Source: Enchytraeus crypticus (taxonomy: Eukaryota > Annelida > Clitellata > Enchytraeida > Enchytraeidae). Taken from it: DNA of 64,000 nucleotides. The stretch spans positions 62,001 to 126,000 of the forward strand of contig CAJHZI010000272.1 of NCBI GenBank assembly GCA_905160935.1. Reading direction: 5' to 3'. Positions 9,742 to 20,589 of the stretch are shown here, piece by piece (position 1 is the first letter of the stretch; each line of letters begins with the position of its first letter). The notes below the pieces were generated by a model that saw nothing but the letters and a program-made list of their open reading frames with translations, did no database searches and was not told the origin of the DNA. Both the position numbers and the translations under genes were made by a program.

Positions 9742-12700
9742 CAGACAAACCAACAGACAGCGTGAGAGAGATGGTTGTATAATAGTATGCTAATGAACTG
9801 TGGTTGCCACCACGGATGTTTTGCAGGACATGCAGTGGAAGGGGTTGTTGTCTGGAGGGTTCTTCGACAGACCTCAGGCTCTCGTTCTCTTCTCTCTGAG
9901 CGGAGTGAGGGTCGATCAGCTGAACGTCTCCAGGCAGTTCATCTACGATACCATAGAGGTTTTGTATGGACTGATCTCCTTAATCAATCAATCAATCAAT
10001 CACTCATTAAAACAATCATTCAATCAATCAATAAATCATTAAAACAATCATTCAATCAATCAATAAATCATTAAAACAATCATTCAATTATTTTTAAAAT
10101 CATTAAAGCAATCGTTCAATCACTCAATAATCATTAAACCATCATTCAATCATTCATTTAATCATTAAGACAATCATTAAATCATTTATTAAATCATTAA
10201 AGCAATCATTAATTGAATAATTAAACCAAAAATTCAATTATTCGTTTGGACCTAACCATTAAAACAATCAATCAATTAATCAGTCTATCAATTAATTCTC
10301 CTACGCTACTCTGGAGTAGGAAACGTTCTGCCCAATCTCTCGAATAATTCAATCAACCATTAAAGGAATTAATCAATCAATCAATTAATCAGTCTAAATG
10401 TATCATTCCTTTGATTTACGCTCCGTATTGTGGTCACCCAGTCTCTATAGCATAATAAACACATTCTTCAGCCCTCATTTATTTGATTCTCAATTATTTT
10501 CACTGGTTGTGAGCCAGTGGCGAACTCGGTAAGACACTCGACCGCGGATCAGTATGGGCGGGGTTCAAGTCCTGGGCTCGCCCGTCACTGACATCGCTTT
10601 CGAGTGAGGAAGCTGACGTTAACATTAGCGTTTACTACTTGATATTATTATTTATTAAGGCGAAGTTGTCAATAATAAAGTTTTAGTTTAGATGCTAAAT
10701 GAGATGCTCGATGATGTCTAGGACGACCCTAGACCGATGAGCCTGCAGCAACTGCTGCAAGGTGTGGAGCAGATCTCTACTGATGGGAGCCCTGTCGTGT
10801 TCATTGAGCTTATGGTCGACAAACGGGTATGAAAACATAGAAAACCTTATTGGCAGCTTATTAATAGTTCACTATCAGTTTATTATGACTTTATTATCAA
10901 GTTTTATCACTTTGTTATCCATTTATAAGCGTTTCTTTTGACCGCTTAGGCATCATCAAAGCACCTTTTGAAGAGATGAGTATCTACGGCCGTAAATTTA
11001 ACTTTTTATTGAAATAGTCGTCCAACATTTTATCTATCATCTTAACATCTTGCTTCAAAGCGTTAGTCAGTTTATAATCTGCTATCTCTTATTAATTCTG
11101 CGAAGCGTTCGAAATTTTGCTCTCGTCAGTTCACCCTGAAGTAGAATCATCAGTATTTATCTCAGGATCGGTCTCTAAAATTTCATGTCCAACTCTTTGC
11201 CCACTGTGCTATTTGGACTCCTCTAAAACTACAGATAAGGAAGGACAAGTTTAACGTCTGCTTCCAGCTCGTTAGCATATGTCAGTGACGAGGATTAGCC
11301 TGAATTTGAACTCTAAATCTACCGATTCATTGCCGAACATCATGCCAACAGGACACCGGCTAAGCTCTTAGACTTTCTGACGTCATGCACAGTCGACCTT
11401 CGACGGGGAAAACGGGCGTTGAATTCTCACATTCTCTTACGTCTGATGCATGTAGCTGATGTAGGCGTGTGTTTCCACAGCACAGGGTGCACGTGGAGTC
11501 AGGGGGTGTTCTACCTCGGGTGGTCAACCTTCAGATCCCTGTCAGCAACCAGAGGTTCAATGTCGAGGTTCACGCTATCCGACAAGTCATCGCAACAGTA
11601 AGATACTGATACAGTGCTACGTTCTGTAGGGTCGAGTGTCATAGTGTAACATATCAACACTGATACAGTGCTACGTTCTGTAGGTTGTAGGTGTAGTGTG
11701 TTTAACGTCAAGGTTCAGAAGCACACTGCTTCTCTTCAAGACGACTCAAAGCATTCGAGCTCCATCATAAATATTAAGTTAACATACAGTATACTTAACT
11801 TTAAATAATTAGGATTAATTTAATGAAATTATTTCATATTCTTTAGGCAAGCTCCAAAGTAAAATTAAGGTGTTTTACTTTAAGCATACAAACTATTATA
11901 TATAAACTCAAAGGTTGGTCGAAAAGGTTCCCTTACATTTGTTTATGTTTTGAAAATTACAACTGTTCTTCACAGGTAGAGAAAAACTTTCTATCTCTCC
12001 CAGGGATTGTAGGCCCATTGGATGTAGTTATATTGGAAGATTTATTTTAAGAAATACAGCACTGAACATTAGGAAACGAATAACTAAACTCGTGAGCTAA
12101 GCTTCTACTTTCTCGCTTATTTTTACTATGGGGACCTACGTGTATATTGGGTAATGAGCCTAGCTTTAAATGATTGACAGTGCGGACTAGTAGGTGCGGG
12201 GTTCAAATCTAATCTCGCCCTATCATCAACAAGCGTTGAGACAGGTTGACGTTACACTGGGCTTTAGCTTTTGTTTTAATATTTAAAATATATGTACAAA
12301 ATGTCCCTTTAGTCCATATTTTTCATAATTTATGAAATACTATATACTATATTTAGCATTTTTCTCAACACTTACCTTTCCCAGTGCAGCACCATCTTTT
12401 AAACTACAATCTTTGTGCTTATGTTTTACACCAGCTTACTTCAAACTTCCACAAGCTACAGAGTGACACTCCTGATATGTTCCACTTCCACATAAGAGGG
12501 CTCGAGCACATCGTTGATAGATACGGCTCTCATTCCAAGCAGATGACGCAAGCGGTGACATCACTGCAAGAAATGATGACGCAAGTAAACGATGCGTTCA
12601 GAAAGCTCTACGCCGATGACGTCATCATTCTAGCTCTGACAGCGAGCAGCTCTAGACAGGCAGGGCTGACGTCACCAGTGACGCGTAGACTACTGCAACA

Positions 12701-13751
12701 GACCACGCCCAGCCCTGACAACCTCCTAGCGGTCTGTAGTGCTTCTACAGAATGCCTTAATAGCGTAGGGGTAACATGATGGTTTAAATGACAGATCCCG
12801 ACGTGAATAGAATTCTCATGGGTTCGAATCCAGGCAGCGCTGATCTGAGAATGAAGTCTCGGACATTCACTGGACTGGTTATACGGAAAGTTATCTTAAT
12901 TGCTCAACGGTTTAAACATGTGGCATTAAAAAAGTGATAGATATCAACATAGTTGATCATTTCACCACAATGTGTGTTTACTTTTTTTTACAATAGGTAC
13001 TAGGCGTATAGAAACCTAAACTAGTAATAATCTCTTGTGAGAAAATAATAATTTTTTTATTGTGATTTAAGATTTAAATTTTTATTGATTTATTTTTTAT
13101 TAATATTTTTCATTGTGATTCACGACTCTGCCATTAGACTAATACACTTGCACTGCAAGATGTCGTTTTCACACTATTAAGCCCATTCATTATAGCTGTC
13201 AGCTGAATGACATCGGCTCAACAGATTTATAATGTAAAAGAAATATAACGTTTAATTTATTAAATAAATTTCATTTCTCAACCACCCTGCGTTCTGTAGG
13301 TCCTCATTTGAAGCCTTACCAACATTCAGGCAGCGAAACTCTGAAAAAAACCAATCCAACTCTGAAACTTGTGTCTTTACTCGCAAACTTGCTTTCTATT
13401 AATTCTGCATTTTTGGACTGGTTTATTGGATATCTGAATTTATCGTAATTTGTTGGATCGTTTTGCTATTTGACCGTCGGCTAGGCTTATCATTCCATAG
13501 TGCTCGATGTTGTCATTGATGACAGTAGAGCTCCAATTGTTGTTGTTTGACTGGTTTATGTTGCGCTGCAGAATTTGAACCTGGCGCCAGAGTTCACCTG
13601 GATGTACCCGGTCATCTTTAACATCTCGCTGTGGTTCATGGTGACATTCAGCATCATCATGTTCGGCGTGTCGTGGTGCATCTGGTTCACTGATCCCGGC
13701 AGAGACGGGATCATCTACCGCATGACGACCACTCACATCAAACAGGCTTAA
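9184..13751 (+). CDS. ATP6AP2: ATP6AP2, V-ATPase accessory protein 2 / (pro)renin receptor
   Basis: Seven exons, all joining in phase 0: 9184-9336, 9827-9958, 10722-10826, 11481-11597, 11976-12023, 12390-12731 and 13572-13751 (stop TAA), 358 residues against about 350 in vertebrates. Order: signal peptide (MLFVVLGLVQCG), a luminal domain with YSPPSV near the N terminus, the conserved FFDRPQALVLFSL, VVFIELM and RGLEHIVDRYG segments, then one transmembrane helix in the last exon (YPVIFNISLWFM...) and a short tail with DPGRDGIIYRMT. The protein assists V0 assembly and glycosylation of the V-ATPase in ER and lysosomes and is linked to Wnt signalling in animals. Weakest points are the 48-base exon 5, the weak donors at 9959 (GTTTTG) and 12732 (GTCTGT), and the start exon, which overlaps a tandem repeat; an ATG at 9175 would add three residues. 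Dibasic TRR near residue 279 may correspond to the furin site. Confidence 0.92.
9640..9735. repeat. (GA)n simple repeat in ATP6AP2 intron 1
   Basis: GA dinucleotides in two blocks separated by ACAAACAGAAAAACCAAC, followed by CAGACAGACA. Located about 90 bases before exon 2. Confidence 0.93.
9976..10400. repeat. (AATC)n-rich tract in ATP6AP2 intron 2
   Basis: AATCAATCAATC tetranucleotides beginning about 20 bases after the exon 2 donor and decaying into longer units built from ATCATTAAAACAATCATTCA. The same tetranucleotide (as ATTG/GATT) adjoins several splice acceptors in this window. Confidence 0.85.
10502..10633 (+). repeat. SINE-A copy in ATP6AP2 intron 2
   Basis: Full-length sense copy with GAGCCAGTGGCGAACTCGG, GGGGTTCAAGTCC, TCGAGTGAGGAAGCTGAC. 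It ends 88 bases before exon 3. Confidence 0.8.
11246..11366 (-). repeat. SINE-A copy, strongly diverged
   Basis: AAGTTTAACGTCTGCTTCC, TGTCAGTGACGAGGATTAG, TTTGAACTCTAAATCTACCG: the order and spacing of SINE-A antisense motifs are kept but many bases differ, so this is an old copy. Confidence 0.5.
11698..11770 (+). repeat. Dispersed repeat family G
   Basis: GTTTAACGTCAAGGTTCAG, TGCTTCTCTTCAAGACGACT and CATTCGAGCTCCATCAT, as at 7550 and 7765. Just before it, 11598-11697 holds two copies of ACTGATACAGTGCTACGTTC directly behind the exon 4 donor. Confidence 0.5.
12151..12272 (+). repeat. SINE-A-like copy, diverged
   Basis: Contains GGTGCGGGGTTCAAATC, CTCGCCCTATCATC, TTGAGACAGGTTGACGTTA, and GGCTTTAGCTTTT; the head is poorly kept. 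Confidence 0.45.
12755..12981 (+). repeat. SINE-B copy in ATP6AP2 intron 6
   Basis: Head with GTAGGGGTAACATGATG and GGGTTCGAATCC, body TGATCTGAGAATGAAGTCTC, CACTGGACTGGTTA, CTCAACGGTTTAAACATGTG, tail ATCATTTCACCACAATG. It starts only about 24 bases after the exon 6 donor. Confidence 0.75.
13465..13555 (-). repeat. Dispersed repeat family D
   Basis: CCATAGTGCTCGATGTTGTC and ATTGATGACAGTAGAGCTCC, antisense to 4427-4560. It lies within 20 bases of the acceptor of the last ATP6AP2 exon. Confidence 0.6.
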
Positions 13752-14060
13752 CCAAGTCATCACAAAGGAGTCATCTAACAGACTTAGTCATCAAACAGAC
13801 TTAGTCATCTAACAGACTTAGTCATCAAACAGGCTTAGTCATCAAACAGGCTTAGTAATCAAATAGGCTTAGTCATCCAACAGGCTTAGTCATCCAACAG
13901 GCTTAGTCATCAAATAGACTTAAACAGGCTTAGTCATCAAATAGACTTAAACAGGCTTAGTCATCAAACAGGCTTAGTCATCAAATAGACTTAAACAGGC
14001 TTAGTCATCAAACAGGCTTAGTCATCAAATAGACTTAAACAGGCTTAGTCATCAAACAGG
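13732..14060 (+). repeat. 17-bp array built from the ATP6AP2 stop-codon region
   Basis: The last codons and stop (CATCAAACAGGCTTAACC) are followed by about 17-18 copies of a unit CTTAGTCATCAAACAGG with variants AATAGACTTAAACAGG. Every unit contains CTTA, the same context as the stop. The array fills most of the 3' UTR. Confidence 0.9.
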
Positions 14061-14105
14061 ATTTACTAATGGCATTAGCAGGAAGCTTCTGTTTGAAAGA
14101 ACTTT

Positions 14106-14111
14106 AATAAA
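14106..14111 (+). promoter_or_regulatory. Polyadenylation signal of ATP6AP2
   Basis: AATAAA 355 bases after the stop codon, directly behind the 3' UTR minisatellite; first canonical hexamer on this strand after the stop. Confidence 0.65.
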
Positions 14112-14341
14112 AACCTATGTTATTTTTATTCATTTTAACATAATATTCATAACACGGACAATAATGATGTCAAGTATGCAAATAATATTAAGATAATTCT
14201 CTATCGGATTACCATATATCGACTGACAGCGTTAACTAAAATATACACAAAACGTATTTTTTACCACAAGTGTACTGTCATAGACGATGAAGTTTTCAAA
14301 TCAGCTGTGAACAGTTTTAAATGTGCTGAATAAATCTAAAA

Positions 14342-14347
14342 TTTATT
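14342..14347 (-). promoter_or_regulatory. Candidate polyadenylation signal of LIPT1
   Basis: AATAAA on the minus strand, about 250 bases beyond the LIPT1 stop. With the ATP6AP2 signal at 14106 it leaves roughly 230 bases between the two convergent genes. Confidence 0.45.
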
Positions 14348-14597
14348 TTCTAATAAATTACGTAGCATTCTAAGTACATTCCAAGACGTATGATGTACAC
14401 ATTGTATAGTCGCTGATGATGCTAATATTTCATCATTCAATCACTCAAAGGGAATGCCAAGAGATTTATCATAACTTTTTCGTCAATTGAACGTCTAAAT
14501 CTTCATGCAAAAATTTAATAGTGATATAAAAAAAGAATGTTCCTAGTCAATAAAATGAATATTTAGACTAAGTTAAATTTCCTATATATTCCTGACA

Positions 14598-17500
14598 TTA
14601 GCACCCATTTATTACTTTTCTTAAAGACTCTCTAATAAAATAAGCTGCACTTAATTGGGCTTCATCGTCAAGCCCTTGTAAACTGCCACTGCACGCTATT
14701 AATAGATCATCAGTCCAAAATCTGTTACCAATCAAGGCATCCGAAACATTTTTACATAAAATGTTCAACCAATCATACTTCAGATTACTAGAAAATGAGA
14801 TATCAGCTTCTATTACATGTCCCCGTTCAACAACGAGATTAAAGGAAAGCACTAAACCATCGCTTCTTCCATTACCAAATAAAAAATTCCTAGCGACGGT
14901 AAACTTTGGCGAGTTGCCAAAAATCCAATCCCATTTCTCCAGCTCAGATCTCAGAGAATGGACTTTGGGAAACAGCGATTCATCTGTTGGATCCACAGTA
15001 CACCACGACACCTGTGGAATCAATCAATCACTGAATCAATCAATCTAATAATTCATTAATCTATCAATCAATTTGTTTCAGAAACGGATCATTTAATAGA
15101 CAAATCATTTAATAATAAATCAATAGTATATCATTTAAGAAATACAGTAACTACCTAAGTAAATAACCTTTTCAAGGGTAGACAAGGTCAAAAAGATCGA
15201 CATACACAAACATAAGAAATCCACAAGCTTAGACATTAGACGGCTATTGACAGACAGCTCTGAAGTTATATTTTTTCAAAGCCAAACGATATTTAAGGTT
15301 CTGCAATAAAAGAATTTTAAGAGATGAGATCAGACAGCTTTTACAAGGTCAACGTATTGCTTAAAAAAAGTACGTGGATATCGAACAGGAACAAGTAGGC
15401 CTAATTATAAAATTACCAATATTACAGTAATATATAATTCAATAATAGTAATACAATTTAAAATTACGTGTATTTAAAAGTATGATATAATATTATTTAC
15501 AGACGTCAAAAACATGTCAGCAACTAGTAAGCCTTAACTTCGCTCCATATCTACTGATTCACAATCAATAATCAAATAAAATCACTGGGTCACTCAATAT
15601 TTAAAGACAAACAGAAAAAACCTTCGCAGATTACAAAATGTCCACGATAAGGAACTAAGTAAAAAGGTTGAATGAAAAAAAGTAAAGAGCTAAAAACAAA
15701 CCGGTTGATTTTGGCTAGAACAGAAAGCTGCTGATATAACTTTGATGACGTCCTCATAGGATATGTGCACACCGGGAGTACTGCAAAGATTTACAACTCT
15801 CGACCTCACACTGGCAGTGGCTTTACTGCTTACACCCAGCTGTCAGCAGTCAATCAATCAATCAATGAATTAATGAGTTAATCAAACAATCAAAATCAAT
15901 CAATCAATCAGTCAGTCAACCAATCAATCAATGAATTAATGAGTTAATCAAAAAATCAATATCAACCAATCAATCAGTCAGTCAACCAATCAATCAATGA
16001 ATTAATGAGCCAATCAAACAGTCAATATCAACCAATATATAAGTCAGTCACTCAATCGAGCAATCAGTCAGTCAGCAAATCAATCCGTCAGTCATCAAAT
16101 GAGCTTCAAACTTAAACCAAACAATCAGCTAATAAATAATTAAATTGATTAATCAGTCAATTAATAAACTAATGATTTAAGTCTTTAACTATGATTGCTA
16201 ATGAAATTGTCAGGAACATCTCTCCTAGAATTGCATGGCAAGCAAAAGATTAGTCAAACTAAATAACTTAAGCTAAACTGAATGCTAACCAACAATCCAC
16301 TGTCACTCGTTTTATTAAAAATGAGATATTATAGTGATACTCGTTTTCTTACGAGTATCACAGCCGAAATTGGCTTTCGAGATGCTAGAATGCTGTTGTT
16401 ATAACAGCACTTATGAAACTAATCGAAAACAGGATTCCACAAATACACACTTCTCTTTCTGTTAGTACAAAATAAGATGACACAACAAACATAGATGAGA
16501 CCATGACTATCATAAAGGTGTCAGTGATTGGGAATTATCAGAAAATGTTTCATGATTTCCAGCAAAAGCTACGAAACCAACTAGAGAAGCAGTCAGAGGA
16601 CAAATGTGGTGCAGTGAAATTTCCATAAATTTGAAATGTGAGCAACCAATTGATCTAATAAAGAGAAATCAAATGTTGCCTAGGCATCATCATCGTCAGC
16701 TTACCTCCATACCCCTCAGGTATCTGCTAACATTACTGAGATCAGTGTTGAGTAGAAGAGTGAAGTGATGATACGCGACTTTACCACCTAACTTAGACGC
16801 AGTGCCTGACACCTAATATAACAGAATACATAGCAAGTTGAGTTACTATACAATTATTAATTTACTTATAGCAGAGAAGATTTTATTATTTTATGGTACA
16901 TTGATTGATTTATCCACAAAGATATTTCGAAAGTATAAGAATAATATCAAAATTCTAATAAGAAAATTCTAATAAGAATTCTCATAAGAATTCTAATTAA
17001 ATTTTCTAATTTTTCTAATTTTCTAATTAAACAATCTAATAAGAATTCTAATAAGAAAATTCTAATAATAAGAAATTCTATCAAAATTCACATTTTGTTA
17101 AACAGTGGTTTAAAATTTAAGAAAAAAAGTTGGTTTTAACTTATGCTAATTAGCAGAGGTTAAATTATAACGAGGTTGTCACGAGAGGTTTGTAGAATAT
17201 TGAAGAAATACAAGCCTTGAGCCCGTCTCCTAGAACAAGATCATCTCTCTCGTTGACTCTCAGCGCCAGGTTCCACTGATGGTTCAGTGCCGAACTTATG
17301 AGCCGCAGGTTTCTCTTCCGATCATATCTCTTCCTGTTCGTAAAGAACGTTAGATTCACGTTTCCCCTGTCATGATAAACCGCTCCTCCCCCACTCCTAC
17401 GTCGAGCAACAACTGCGTCAAGATCATTGGGAGCACTGGACGTTGCTAGCAGCAAGGTGCCGGATGAGTCAGCCCGAACCTCTAGAAATACGATATAAAG

Positions 17501-18411
17501 TTGTTTATAAAATACAAAAGCTAATGGTAAAGCTAATGTGAACGTCAGTTTCAAGCGGTGTACCACTCGAAAGTGATGTCAGTGACTGACGAGCCCAGGA
17601 TTTGAACCCTGCACATACCGATCCATGGTCGAATATCTAACAGACATCGTCACTAGCTCCAGCCAGCCAAATAGACCAAGACCATTTAAAGCAAACTGAA
17701 ATAACAAAATAAATAGCACCAATTTTAGTCCTAAGAGAGACTAAGAGAGAGAGTATTAATAGTCAGTCACAAGTCTCAAATACAATGCAGATGAGCCATA
17801 AACCCAAATTTATTAGAATAGACTGACATTAAACTTAGGACTTTAACATATATATAAGTTAGGCTTAACATTAAAAATCAAACTATCAAATAGGCTAACA
17901 TTAATTTTAACATACTTGTAATCTAGACTGAAGGATTTGTAGTGTCCTCCATAATATATTAATGACACATATTAATTAAAATATCTTAAATTATCACAAA
18001 TTATATAAATTAAAATATCTTAATTATACCTGGCACTTCACAGTTGTAATTGTCAACTCGTGCGCGCCTCGTGGATAGTACACCTGACTCCACCCACACG
18101 TTCTGATGTCGTCCCACAACAACACAAGGATCATTTCTCCATATCATCAGAAGTTCTCGACCTCCCAACGTTTGCTCGAAATTCTCATAAATCCAATCTT
18201 CCAGGGCAAGATTACTGTAGATATCATTAGAAGTTGAGATTATTACATCACTGGGAAGTAATCGAGATGATACAGCAGATGCTATGTGTATCGAGGCTTT
18301 ACTGTATTTAACACCACGACAGGCTTGTTGGGCAGAATACAGATTTACCAGTCCACGTAAGAACATAATTTTACATTGGACAAATGAAAGCTGTGATAAA
18401 ATTAGCCACAA
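14598..18411 (-). CDS. LIPT1: LIPT1, mitochondrial lipoyltransferase 1 (LplA/BPL-type)
   Basis: Five exons read leftwards: 18411-18084, 17445-17216, 16812-16705, 15839-15702 and 15011-14598 (stop). The product is about 405 residues, or 390 from the second Met (MFLRGLVNLYSAQQ), against 373 in human. The N terminus is basic and hydroxylated without acids, as in a mitochondrial presequence. Family motifs in order: NLALEDWIYENF, VVVGRHQNVW, the lipoate-loop RRRSGGGAVYHD, GNVNLTFFTNRKRYDR, KVSGTASKLG with the conserved Lys, YHHFTLL, and a C-terminal accessory domain with VDPTDESLFP and WDWIFGNSPKF. LIPT1 transfers lipoate from H protein of the glycine cleavage system to E2 subunits of 2-oxoacid dehydrogenases. 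Intron 2 has a GC donor. A second donor (18030) and acceptor (17481) are in the same phase and would insert about 30 residues before RRRSGGG; the shorter join fits family length. Confidence 0.9.
15012..16170. repeat. (AATC)n tetranucleotide tracts in LIPT1 introns 3 and 4
   Basis: CAATCAATCAATC repeats sit directly against both acceptors: at 15024-15072 beside the exon 5 acceptor and 15848-16150 beside the exon 4 acceptor, the latter with longer units (TCAATGAATTAATGAG). On the minus strand these read as ATTG repeats and replace a normal pyrimidine tract. The exon at 15702-15839 lies inside this interval. Confidence 0.85.
16930..17095. repeat. TTCTAATAAGAA-rich tract in LIPT1 intron 2
   Basis: Repeated AATTCTAATAAGAA units that are themselves nearly palindromic, in the intron with the GC donor, about 120-290 bases from that donor. 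Confidence 0.7.
17519..17668 (-). repeat. SINE-A copy in LIPT1 intron 1
   Basis: Antisense on plus (GTGAACGTCAGTTTC, CACTCGAAAGTGATGTCAG, GGATTTGAACCC, GTCACTAGCTCCAGCC), hence same orientation as LIPT1. It ends about 40-75 bases upstream of the exon 2 acceptors. Confidence 0.75.
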
Positions 18412-18972
18412 ATGTCATAATATACAAAACGTTAGTCAGTTCGTAACATTAAGCGAATTGGTAAGTACTCTATATCACCAATTTGCTACAACTAAACGAA
18501 ATTATTAGAAAATGTAGTTATGTTAAGTTAAATTAACTGTATTTAAAATTGATCTTTATGCCTGCACAAATGAGTACTAGTAGTTCTGCTACTTTCTCGT
18601 AAATAAACAGTTGCAACTTTCTAAACTTTATCTTAATTCACATTATAATGTGACAATTAATAATTAAGTTTAGATTTAAAATAAGAATTCTAGATTTGTT
18701 GTAGAATTGCTGGTTATTTCACATGTTTATATTTTAGGTGATCAGCTGATAAATGAAATGTCAAGGTCAAGGATAATATAATTCAGCGATACCATTCTCA
18801 GTTATTAATATATGCATGATTAAGGACAGAGCCCAATATTTTAAAATTTGTTGGCAATTTTTTGCAAATAAATTTCTTAGGCTAAAATCTGTAACTAACT
18901 TTTAAACATTTTAGCATGCTTATTCTCATCCAAAATGATCGAAATCTCGATAGATGATTCATTATCTTTTGA
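18412..18972. other. LIPT1 upstream region
   Basis: AT-rich, without a recognisable repeat family or open frame. No TATA box could be assigned. If LIPT1 has no 5' noncoding exon, its promoter is here. Confidence 0.4.
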
Positions 18973-19251
18973 CTAGTTTCCTGTATGTTGGCTGATTGTC
19001 CCACGGGGTGACATTGCCCTGAATCCACTGCTTTTGGCTCCAACAGCGCCGGTCCCCACTTCCTCTGTTATCGAACCACCACGACTGTAACTCTCATAAA
19101 CAGGCGTTGATGAGGCAGTTGTGTCTCTGTTGGGAGAGCCGCTTTGAGAAGTCAGAGTCCCTGAAACCTGGATTGCTATTCCTAGAGAATTCTGGTATCG
19201 AGTGTCCGCTGGATTAGGGCTCCGATGTATAAAGCCTGATGAGCTCTGCCT
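18973..19251 (-). CDS. Candidate terminal exon, Ser/Thr/Gly-rich tail, product unknown
   Basis: On minus from 19251, after TCAATCAG, an open frame of 92 codons ends at TAG (18973-18975). It reads RQSSSGFIHRSPNPADTRYQ near the start and FRAMSPRGTISQHTGN at the end. Composition is rich in Ser, Thr and Gly with few hydrophobics, like a disordered C-terminal tail. GC content and codon use resemble the real exons nearby. The acceptor has a poor pyrimidine tract, an in-frame stop lies just upstream, and no partner exon to the right was found; the next 1.3 kb is noncoding and then comes a LINE on the other strand. It may be a real last exon of a minus-strand gene or a decayed one. Confidence 0.35.
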   Translation of the reverse strand, partial: RQSSSGFIHRSPNPADTRYQNSLGIAIQVSGTLTSQSGSPNRDTTASSTPVYESYSRGGSITEEVGTGAVGAKSSGFRAMSPRGTISQHTGN

Positions 19252-20580
19252 CTGATTGATGTTGTGTTAATTCAACTTTAATGCATGAGACAAAGGTCAC
19301 CTTTGTGAACGAAAATGTTATTAGATGGTAACAGCGTCATTCATTGTGAGCGATAATAGAGTACTTTGTTTTTCTGGGGCGCGACAGCTGTTGCGTAGTG
19401 CTGGAGTTGTATTGTGACATTCATTAGATTGCGAAGTTCATTGTGAAATCATTCCTAATTTAGGCGACTTTGTTACACAATATTGGATGCGAAATTCATC
19501 ATTCGAAGTAGATAGGTTTTCTTCAGGATCATTACTACAAATTTCTTGTTGGTGAAGAGTGTTCTATTGTTAGGAGACACGTTAAGTTAGGTTCACGTAG
19601 ACGAATCTACAGAATTGCCGATCATATATCAATGTTTGACGTCTCAACGGTATGTATTATTTTATATTACGAATCATTTAATTTGATATTAGTAATATTG
19701 TGTTTAAGGACCGATGAAGTTTATAGTCTTACTGGAGGTTTTTAAATTTTTTTGTTTTCAGCATTATATTATATAGAAATTCATCTTTGTGTTCCTCTGT
19801 ATTAATGCTTTTTTGTTCGACTTAGTTTTTACTAACTTCATTATTATTGGTAGGTAGGTAATGAATGTACGTCCAATAACTTGGGTGTTATGAACAGTGA
19901 GATGTTCACCTTCTGATCAATCAATGACCGATCTTCCCAGTTCTGAGGCTCACTCACTGTCACATTTTGGGACCTGCTACTGTAAATTTATTTAGTTATT
20001 TTTTAGCCACCACACTGGTGTGTTTTCTATAAATTTTGTACTTTTTAATGACTTGTTTGTATTTTGTACGAATTAGCTTGACATTGCTTTCTAAGTACTT
20101 GATGCTGTCTTACATGAGTGACATTGAGAGTGACGTTATGTGTTGACAGGACTGTTTATTTATTGACTTATAATAAATAAATAGATTTTTGATGAAATTT
20201 AGCGTCTTGAGTGAATAGTTTTAGACTTGATTAAGTTCATTGGCGTACTTTTAACTTAGTTCATAGTTCTATGTTATATTGTTAATCAGTTATATATTTA
20301 TTTTGTTGAAAAATCAATTTACAGTTTTGACCGTTATTTTACGGTTATAGTTGATCCGTTACACGTTATTTTATATTGCTTTTAGTGTTTAAATTGTTAC
20401 AGTTATAGTGTTTACGTTTTGATTGTTAGTTAATTATTGCATATTTGTATCTTTTTATGTAATTTGTGTATAACTATATTGTAATTTATATTGTACTTTC
20501 TGTATTGTTTACAATTACTGATTTGTCAGTTTTGTAAGCATATTTTGATCGAGAATTCCGGTTAATTCTCTTCACAGCAA
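19252..20580. other. Gene-free AT-rich region
   Basis: No supported feature except a slightly GC-richer patch near 19370-19420 (GGGGCGCGACAGCTGTTGCG). The right part, from about 20000, is T-rich and could be the 5' UTR of the LINE that follows. Confidence 0.4.
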
Positions 20581-20589
20581 TATTTCTCT

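Noticed and set aside
12435..12731. ATP6AP2 exon 6 starting at the acceptor CACCAG/CTTAC (12435)
   Set aside because: Family resemblance continues upstream (LCAYVLHQL matches the helix before this point), so the acceptor at 12390 is preferred; 12385 is a phase-incompatible alternative.
19632..19649. Possible first exon (MFDVST then GTATGT) of the gene ending at 24314
   Set aside because: Six codons and a donor are too little; no connecting exons were found.
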